Shown here: positions 49,801 through 54,234 of the stretch, piece after piece
How positions within the stretch are numbered: position 1 is the stretch's first letter
Layout: each line of letters starts with the position of its first letter
Virus record (IMG/VR): IMGVR_UViG_3300006916_000059
Location: 1-54,234 of that record
Length of the DNA stretch: 54,234 nt
Strand: one strand, 5' to 3'
DNA from: a virus
Position numbers and translations under genes: made by a program
Notes under the pieces: generated by a model
Told to the model about the DNA's origin: nothing
The model's input: only the letters and a program-made list of their open reading frames with translations
Database searches by the model: none

Positions 49801-50017
49801 CTATTACCATCTCCAATTCTTTTTCGGGAGAAACCCATGAGGATTTCTTTTTCTTAGAAGGGCTTTTCTTAGGCTTTGCTTCCTCAAATGTAGAGCATAC
49901 TGCTCTAACTTGCTTGCGACTCTCCTGTTCCGAGACCAATTTGGCCTCATCATCACTAAGAGGTCTGCCAAGTATTCTTTCAGCGTAGCCTAAGAAAAAC
50001 TCTGTCAAATCGCTCAA
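49760..50017 (-). CDS. Small virion-region protein, TTG start
   Basis: 85 residues. No ATG or GTG is near the N-terminus; the TTG at 50017 has AGGTGGTG ahead. MSDLTEFFLGYAERILGRPLSDDEAKL followed by a Lys/Ser-rich linker and acidic tail. Overlaps the next gene by 41 nt. Not recognised. Confidence 0.5.
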   Translation of the reverse strand: MSDLTEFFLGYAERILGRPLSDDEAKLVSEQESRKQVRAVCSTFEEAKPKKSPSKKKKSSWVSPEKELEMVIDEVESSDSKSIEG

Positions 50018-50029
50018 TCAAACACCACC

Positions 50030-50926
50030 TTAAGCGGAGATGTTTGTTATTGTGCATATACGACTGTTTTTACCTGCGGTTCCACCATCTTCGTGAACGA
50101 CACAACCCATGTAGCCTGTGAGCATCCAATCGTAACCGACACCCGGAATACGAGTCAATTCGGTCTCTTGGAATCCGTCACCGTTGTATTGGAAGAACTC
50201 TGCGGTCTCGCTACCCGGAATAAGTAGTAGTGCAGTATCAGCAAGTCTTGAGTTTCTACTGTAGTAGATAGTCAAGTTACCCATTCTCTTCAAATGGTCA
50301 GCCAAAGATTCTACAACATTTCCGTAAAGTGTAGTCTGCAACAAAACATTTCGGTGCTTGGTAGGAACAATTAGAGCCATTGGTTCGTTACCAGAGACTC
50401 TACCATTCTCGAAAATCTTATCCATAGCGTTTAGAATGTTTGCTTCTGCGTCTCCGCTTGCTGAATCCCATTCGCTACCACCCGAAACTGTTACAGTTTG
50501 GTCTGCACCGTCAATTAGTGATTCAAGGATTAGGTCGTCAATAACATCAGCCATGTTTCTTACGATAGCCAATTGTTGTCTGTCAATGTTTTCCCATGTC
50601 TCGCCACGAAGTAGAGTGGAGTCAAGGAAGATACATCGGCCTTGTCCTTTCTTTAGGTGAACAGAGTAGTTGCTTGTTCCAATCTTTGTTGGGTCTGCAA
50701 CGGCGTTGTCAGCAAGTGGGTAGGAGAAGGTTCCATCAGTACCTGTGTACCATGTGAACTCTAACCATCCGACTCTTCGGACACCTACGACTTGTGTACC
50801 AACTGCAATCAAAGTAGATTGTAGTTGAATGAAATCTCTTAGGGTTTGTTCTAATACAGCGTCTGCTTGGCTAAATGGCCCAGCAGCGGCTTCAACAGTC
50901 AAAATTTGTTCTAATGTGTTATTCAT
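50030..50926 (-). CDS. Major capsid protein, HK97-fold
   Basis: 298 residues from ATG 50926; ATG 50935 falls inside the AAGGAGATG leader and is too close to the SD. The sequence shows an N-terminal helical arm, LEFTWYTGTDGTFSYPL, a long helix (ENIDRQQLAIVRNMADVIDDLILESLI), then MALIVPTKHRNVLL and a C-terminal strand VGYDWMLTGYMGCVVHE, the order found in phage capsids of the HK97 family. Position between decoration and connector genes and after the protease-scaffold supports it. It has no long delta domain because scaffold is separate. Confidence 0.85.
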   Translation of the reverse strand: MNNTLEQILTVEAAAGPFSQADAVLEQTLRDFIQLQSTLIAVGTQVVGVRRVGWLEFTWYTGTDGTFSYPLADNAVADPTKIGTSNYSVHLKKGQGRCIFLDSTLLRGETWENIDRQQLAIVRNMADVIDDLILESLIDGADQTVTVSGGSEWDSASGDAEANILNAMDKIFENGRVSGNEPMALIVPTKHRNVLLQTTLYGNVVESLADHLKRMGNLTIYYSRNSRLADTALLLIPGSETAEFFQYNGDGFQETELTRIPGVGYDWMLTGYMGCVVHEDGGTAGKNSRICTITNISA

Positions 50927-50953
50927 ATTTTTCATCTCCTTAATTTATCCACC

Positions 50954-51376
50954 TTAATTAGCGGTTCCAACTCCTGTCATAACCGGAATCAAATCTCCAG
51001 CAGTAGCAGAAGTAGTAACTCCTTCTCCGATGTAAAGACCGATGATTTTTCCAGCAGGGGAAGCACCGGAATCATCTCCGTCTGCTACAAGTCCACCATT
51101 ATCAGCGTAGACAGGTAGTCCTGTAGTGTAAGTTTGGGAAGCCTTTGAAGCAACCATTAGGACTCCGCCCAAAGGTCTGAAAGATACCAATCCGCCAGAA
51201 ACAAGTCCGGAGGAATCTCTTTCTGATTCATCAGCAGAGACACCGAGTACGGTCTCTCCCCATGTCACCAAATCAAGTGTATTGCTGGTGCTGTCGTTTG
51301 TTAGCAAGTAACCTGCGCCGGTAACAGTTGTACCAGACTTTAGGGTTGCATTTCGTGGTGCGCTATTATCTGTCAT
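50954..51376 (-). CDS. Capsid decoration/stabilisation protein
   Basis: 140 residues from ATG 51376 (ATG 51385 sits in the SD). Beta-rich, Gly/Ser/Thr-rich with no cysteine: ATLKSGTTVTGAGYLLTND, VLGVSADES, GLVSFRPLGGVLMVAS, GKIIGLYIGEG. This is like DUF2190/gpD-type capsid cement proteins. It shares its 18-nt leader with the capsid gene. Confidence 0.7.
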   Translation of the reverse strand: MTDNSAPRNATLKSGTTVTGAGYLLTNDSTSNTLDLVTWGETVLGVSADESERDSSGLVSGGLVSFRPLGGVLMVASKASQTYTTGLPVYADNGGLVADGDDSGASPAGKIIGLYIGEGVTTSATAGDLIPVMTGVGTAN

Positions 51377-51389
51377 ATTTTTCATCTCC

Positions 51390-53855
51390 TTAAATTAAGT
51401 GCTTCTCCTTCGCTTCCACATATGTAGGTGCTTTCATATCAAACTCTGGGTGAGTCTTGTTCCAAGCGGAAGCCCAGACATTGAAAGCCTTTTCATAAAT
51501 TGCTTCGGGAGTATTTAGTTTGCGACCATTTAGGAAGTTAGCAACTACATCTTCTGATACAGGCTTGCTAACTTGTGTGGTCTCTGTTGATGCTTTGATA
51601 GGCTTCATTTCAACGGCAGGTTTGCTTGCTTCCCATGAAGCGATTAGGCTTTCAAGGGATTCAGAAGGTAGGTCTTCGTGACCGGACATACCGAGAGAAG
51701 TTGCCTTCTCTACAAGTGATGCACGAACTTCTTCTGCTTTTGCTTCTTCTGCGGCTTTGATTTCAGCCAATTCATTTTCACGCTCTGCAAGTGAAGCCTT
51801 TAGAGCCTCAATTTCAGAAGCGTAGTCTGGGGTTTCAATAACCTCTTCTGCTACATTTTCGACAACCTCTTCGGATGCCTCGATACTGATTTTATCTTCG
51901 TCAGTCATGATATTCACCTTTTCGGTATTCAGAGCATTATCGTCTTGACTAATAAAGGATTCGTCTTGAGCAACCTCCATCATAACTTTTTCAACTGTAT
52001 TAATTACTGCTCTTTTGTATGCTGGTCTGTGGACAATAGCCAGATGGTCAAACTTAAAGTCGCTTTCAAATGTCATAACTGTTGAACCGTCTTTGTGTTG
52101 TGTGACCATGTCTGGTATACCTGTTCCACCAATACTTACACCATAACCTTCTCTTAGCCAAAGTCCAGACTCAAGAGCCTCGAACAATTCTGGCCTGTGG
52201 ACTTCTGCTTTGAAGCCCACTTCCCAGCCTTGTTCGCTATCAATGATAAATGCTTCGGTAACAATACCTACAACTGCATCTTCGACTCCACCATTCATGT
52301 TTCTTTTGAAACGACCATTTTCAGAAGGTGGGTGGTTTAAAGTTAGGTCAGCACCATACATTTGAGATACTGCTAATTCAGCACCTGCTCTTGTTATCTG
52401 CCAACCATTTTTGTTTATACCATCATGGAATGCTATACCTGTAATTCTAACTACTTGTCTTCCTGTTGATGCTTCGACTATAATTTCGTCAACCTTTACA
52501 TCAACATCTAATTCAAATGCTACTTTTACACACATACCATTTCTCTTTTCATATCCATTTTGGCATTCGCCGTCTGTATGATAAGATGCTTCTTCCATAA
52601 ATTCATGGTCTTGATGAGCATCCATACATTCTTGTGTAGAGAAGCCCATTTCTTCACATCTTGACATAAATTCATCATGTGACTCATCATTCTTTGGGGA
52701 TGGCATAGAATGTTCATCTGCTTCGTAAGAACCGCATCCACCGCAACCACAATCGCAACCCATGTCATTATATGACGCATAAGGTGTTTTATTAAACTCA
52801 CTACCTTCGACTTTTGAACCACTTCTCCATTGATAACAAGACCAATAGCGGGCTTTCCATTTAGGACCGGGATTATCGCAATTATGACGACTTCGGAAGT
52901 TTTTGCGTCTTTGAGGGTCATCACGCTTGATTTCCATATTAGGGTCGCCAAATCTTACAATTACAACTGTTCCCTTTTCATTCTTAGTATATACTGCAAA
53001 CTTCTTAGGGCCATCTGGTGTTCTGAAAGGTTTGTTTAATTTAACTTTTCTGCCTTGATATTCTGCGGCACTAAAAATTTCATCATCCCAATCTTCGTAA
53101 TCTTCTTCGCTACTACCTCTTGGGTGTGATTTAGGCAGTAAGTCGTTGTCTTGCTTGTAATTTGGATTGGAAGGTCTTCCATTTCGCAGAAGGTAAAGGA
53201 ATGCTTTGACTCTTGCGATACCCCAGCCTCCTCTTGACATATTGGGTGCGTGAGTGCGACTAAAAGCACCAGCACCCCTACGAAAGACTGTCTTTAGCAT
53301 TCCCATGCTTGCTCTGCTTCCTTTACCTTTGTCTGCCACTTTTGCATTGTGTTCTGCCATCATCTTTCGCAGACGAGACTCTGTCTCTTTGCTAATCTGA
53401 ATGCTATTGTTTGGTTTTTTCGCAGAACCCGGAGGATTCTTTTTTGAACCTTTACGCCTTTCAGATGGTTTTGCAGGTGTCTTTCGTGGGTCGTTTTTGC
53501 CCGGTCTGCCATACTGCAAAGCACTTAATTCTTCTCTTGCGTCTGGGTCGTTTTTGCGATACCATTCGATAAATTCTTCTTCCGTCTTGCCCGGAAAATA
53601 CATAGGTGTGCCATCAGCCATACGAGATTCATGTATTTCGCCATCCATTCCTATTTCTTCAGATTTCTTTCTTGCGCCTTCTGGGTCAGAGAAGATATAA
53701 TCTTCCATCTTAGCAGTAGCGTCTTTTCTTTCATAATAGGAATTACATACTGCTGCTCTCTGTTGCGGGTTGCCAAATTCGTCAACCATCTTATCATCTC
53801 CCATACATCGAGACATGAAATCTTCTTTACTCTCTCCTTCTTGCGGGTCTGGCAT
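51390..53855 (-). CDS. Prohead protease-scaffold fusion with Cys-rich N-terminal domains
   Basis: 821 residues, modular. Residues about 8-43 and 388-425 each carry a DFMSRC/EFMSRC block of a small Cys-containing phage motif. About 160-230 is basic (RKMMAEHNAKVADKG...RVKAFLYLLRNG). 460-620 looks like a prohead serine protease: LTLNHP (His near 507) and GYGVSIGG (Ser near 576) are the expected catalytic positions. 650-745 is a coiled-coil scaffold (EIEALKASLAERENELAEIKAA) and the rest a capsid-binding tail. Protease and scaffold fusions are known; the long Cys-rich N-terminal half is unusual. Confidence 0.75.
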   Translation of the reverse strand: MPDPQEGESKEDFMSRCMGDDKMVDEFGNPQQRAAVCNSYYERKDATAKMEDYIFSDPEGARKKSEEIGMDGEIHESRMADGTPMYFPGKTEEEFIEWYRKNDPDAREELSALQYGRPGKNDPRKTPAKPSERRKGSKKNPPGSAKKPNNSIQISKETESRLRKMMAEHNAKVADKGKGSRASMGMLKTVFRRGAGAFSRTHAPNMSRGGWGIARVKAFLYLLRNGRPSNPNYKQDNDLLPKSHPRGSSEEDYEDWDDEIFSAAEYQGRKVKLNKPFRTPDGPKKFAVYTKNEKGTVVIVRFGDPNMEIKRDDPQRRKNFRSRHNCDNPGPKWKARYWSCYQWRSGSKVEGSEFNKTPYASYNDMGCDCGCGGCGSYEADEHSMPSPKNDESHDEFMSRCEEMGFSTQECMDAHQDHEFMEEASYHTDGECQNGYEKRNGMCVKVAFELDVDVKVDEIIVEASTGRQVVRITGIAFHDGINKNGWQITRAGAELAVSQMYGADLTLNHPPSENGRFKRNMNGGVEDAVVGIVTEAFIIDSEQGWEVGFKAEVHRPELFEALESGLWLREGYGVSIGGTGIPDMVTQHKDGSTVMTFESDFKFDHLAIVHRPAYKRAVINTVEKVMMEVAQDESFISQDDNALNTEKVNIMTDEDKISIEASEEVVENVAEEVIETPDYASEIEALKASLAERENELAEIKAAEEAKAEEVRASLVEKATSLGMSGHEDLPSESLESLIASWEASKPAVEMKPIKASTETTQVSKPVSEDVVANFLNGRKLNTPEAIYEKAFNVWASAWNKTHPEFDMKAPTYVEAKEKHLI

Positions 53856-53859
53856 AATA

Positions 53860-54213
53860 TCACTTCTTCTTAGGTTCTAATGTCCTTATGTCTAAAGTTC
53901 CACGCAGTTTATCCATCTCTTGTGAGTGGTCTTGTGCTGATTTAGCCATCTGATGTTCGTGTGCTTGCGCTAACTTCTCAATTTCAAGATTATGTTCTTG
54001 TTTTGTTTCGCATAACATTCTTTCGTGGTCTAATTCTGTTGGCATACTATCAACTTCAACAGTCTGTTCTGTTTCCCACATTCTTAGTAGTGTCTGTAAA
54101 GCAGGGGCGGCGGTTCCACCAATGATAGCGATAAGTGCTATGAAACCATCAAGATTCATTAATACAACATCTGGTTTCCAGATACCCATGCCTACAACTG
54201 CACCGCAAGCCAT
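53860..54213 (-). CDS. Membrane/coiled-coil protein, possibly cut by the window edge
   Basis: 117 residues from ATG 54213; the frame stays open to the window end, so the true start may lie outside. One or two hydrophobic segments (GFIALIAIIGGTAAPALQTLL) and a C-terminal coiled coil (HNLEIEKLAQAHEHQMAKSAQDH). Next to the protease-scaffold gene; possibly a holin-like or portal-adjacent membrane protein. Not recognised. Confidence 0.5.
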   Translation of the reverse strand: MACGAVVGMGIWKPDVVLMNLDGFIALIAIIGGTAAPALQTLLRMWETEQTVEVDSMPTELDHERMLCETKQEHNLEIEKLAQAHEHQMAKSAQDHSQEMDKLRGTLDIRTLEPKKK

Positions 54214-54234
54214 AAGCCATAGATAAATAACAGG

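Noticed and set aside
1-54234. Complete circular or terminally redundant genome
   Set aside because: The two ends do not match by eye, and terminase large subunit and portal are missing, so the window is a fragment.

Overview
The window is one arm-and-a-half of a tailed double-stranded DNA virus genome whose replication genes are archaeal in type, so the host is very probably an archaeon. The supporting genes are a clamp-loader small subunit (RFC), a PCNA-like clamp, family B DNA polymerase, archaeo-eukaryotic primase, an XPF/ERCC4 nuclease with helix-hairpin-helix, an MCM-like AAA+ helicase and an RPA-like protein. The AT-rich composition, RFC/PCNA/PolB/primase set and HK97-type head resemble the magrovirus-like viruses of marine Euryarchaeota; that placement is inference, and no database search was possible. 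Terminase large subunit and portal were not found, so the genome must continue beyond the right edge.

Layout: (1) 1-619 is a non-coding region made of successive short hairpins. (2) 620-10623, plus strand: a MoxR-type AAA+ ATPase and VWA-like partner, then about 20 small, mostly unrecognised early genes packed with ATGA/TAATG overlaps, including many CxxC zinc-ribbon proteins, an HNH protein and a DUF3846-like protein. (3) 10624-10858 is an AT-rich intergenic region with hairpins and T-tracts. (4) 10859-18825, plus: MCM-like ATPase, winged-helix proteins, a C5-cytosine methyltransferase, more zinc ribbons and a dNMP-kinase-like enzyme. (5) 19001-29926, plus: RFC small subunit, RPA-like, RecA-core ATPase, PCNA-like, N4/N6 methyltransferase, PolB, Cas4/RecB-like nuclease, primase and XPF nuclease. 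(6) 29927-30035: convergent junction with a 12-bp inverted repeat. (7) 30036-54213, minus: the late virion module, read from right to left: protease-scaffold fusion, decoration protein, major capsid, connectors, fibre, small membrane proteins, neck/tail completion, tail tube, tail-assembly chaperones with a probable -1 frameshift, tape measure and a 2353-residue hub/baseplate protein.

How it works together: the plus arm looks like the early/replication programme, with several operons each started by a recurring promoter-like element (TTAATAAGGACATRGG and relatives) about 30 nt ahead of the start codon. The minus arm looks like one long late operon. Translation starts are mostly Shine-Dalgarno driven, and the SD of one gene is often written into the last codons of the gene before it.

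The most unusual signals are not single genes: by eye, the palindromes GATC, AGCT, ACGT and CTAG are all absent from the whole window; the hexamer TTGCGA/TCGCAA is strongly over-represented; and the first ~5 kb carries an exceptional density of perfect 6-9 bp stem-loops inside coding sequence.
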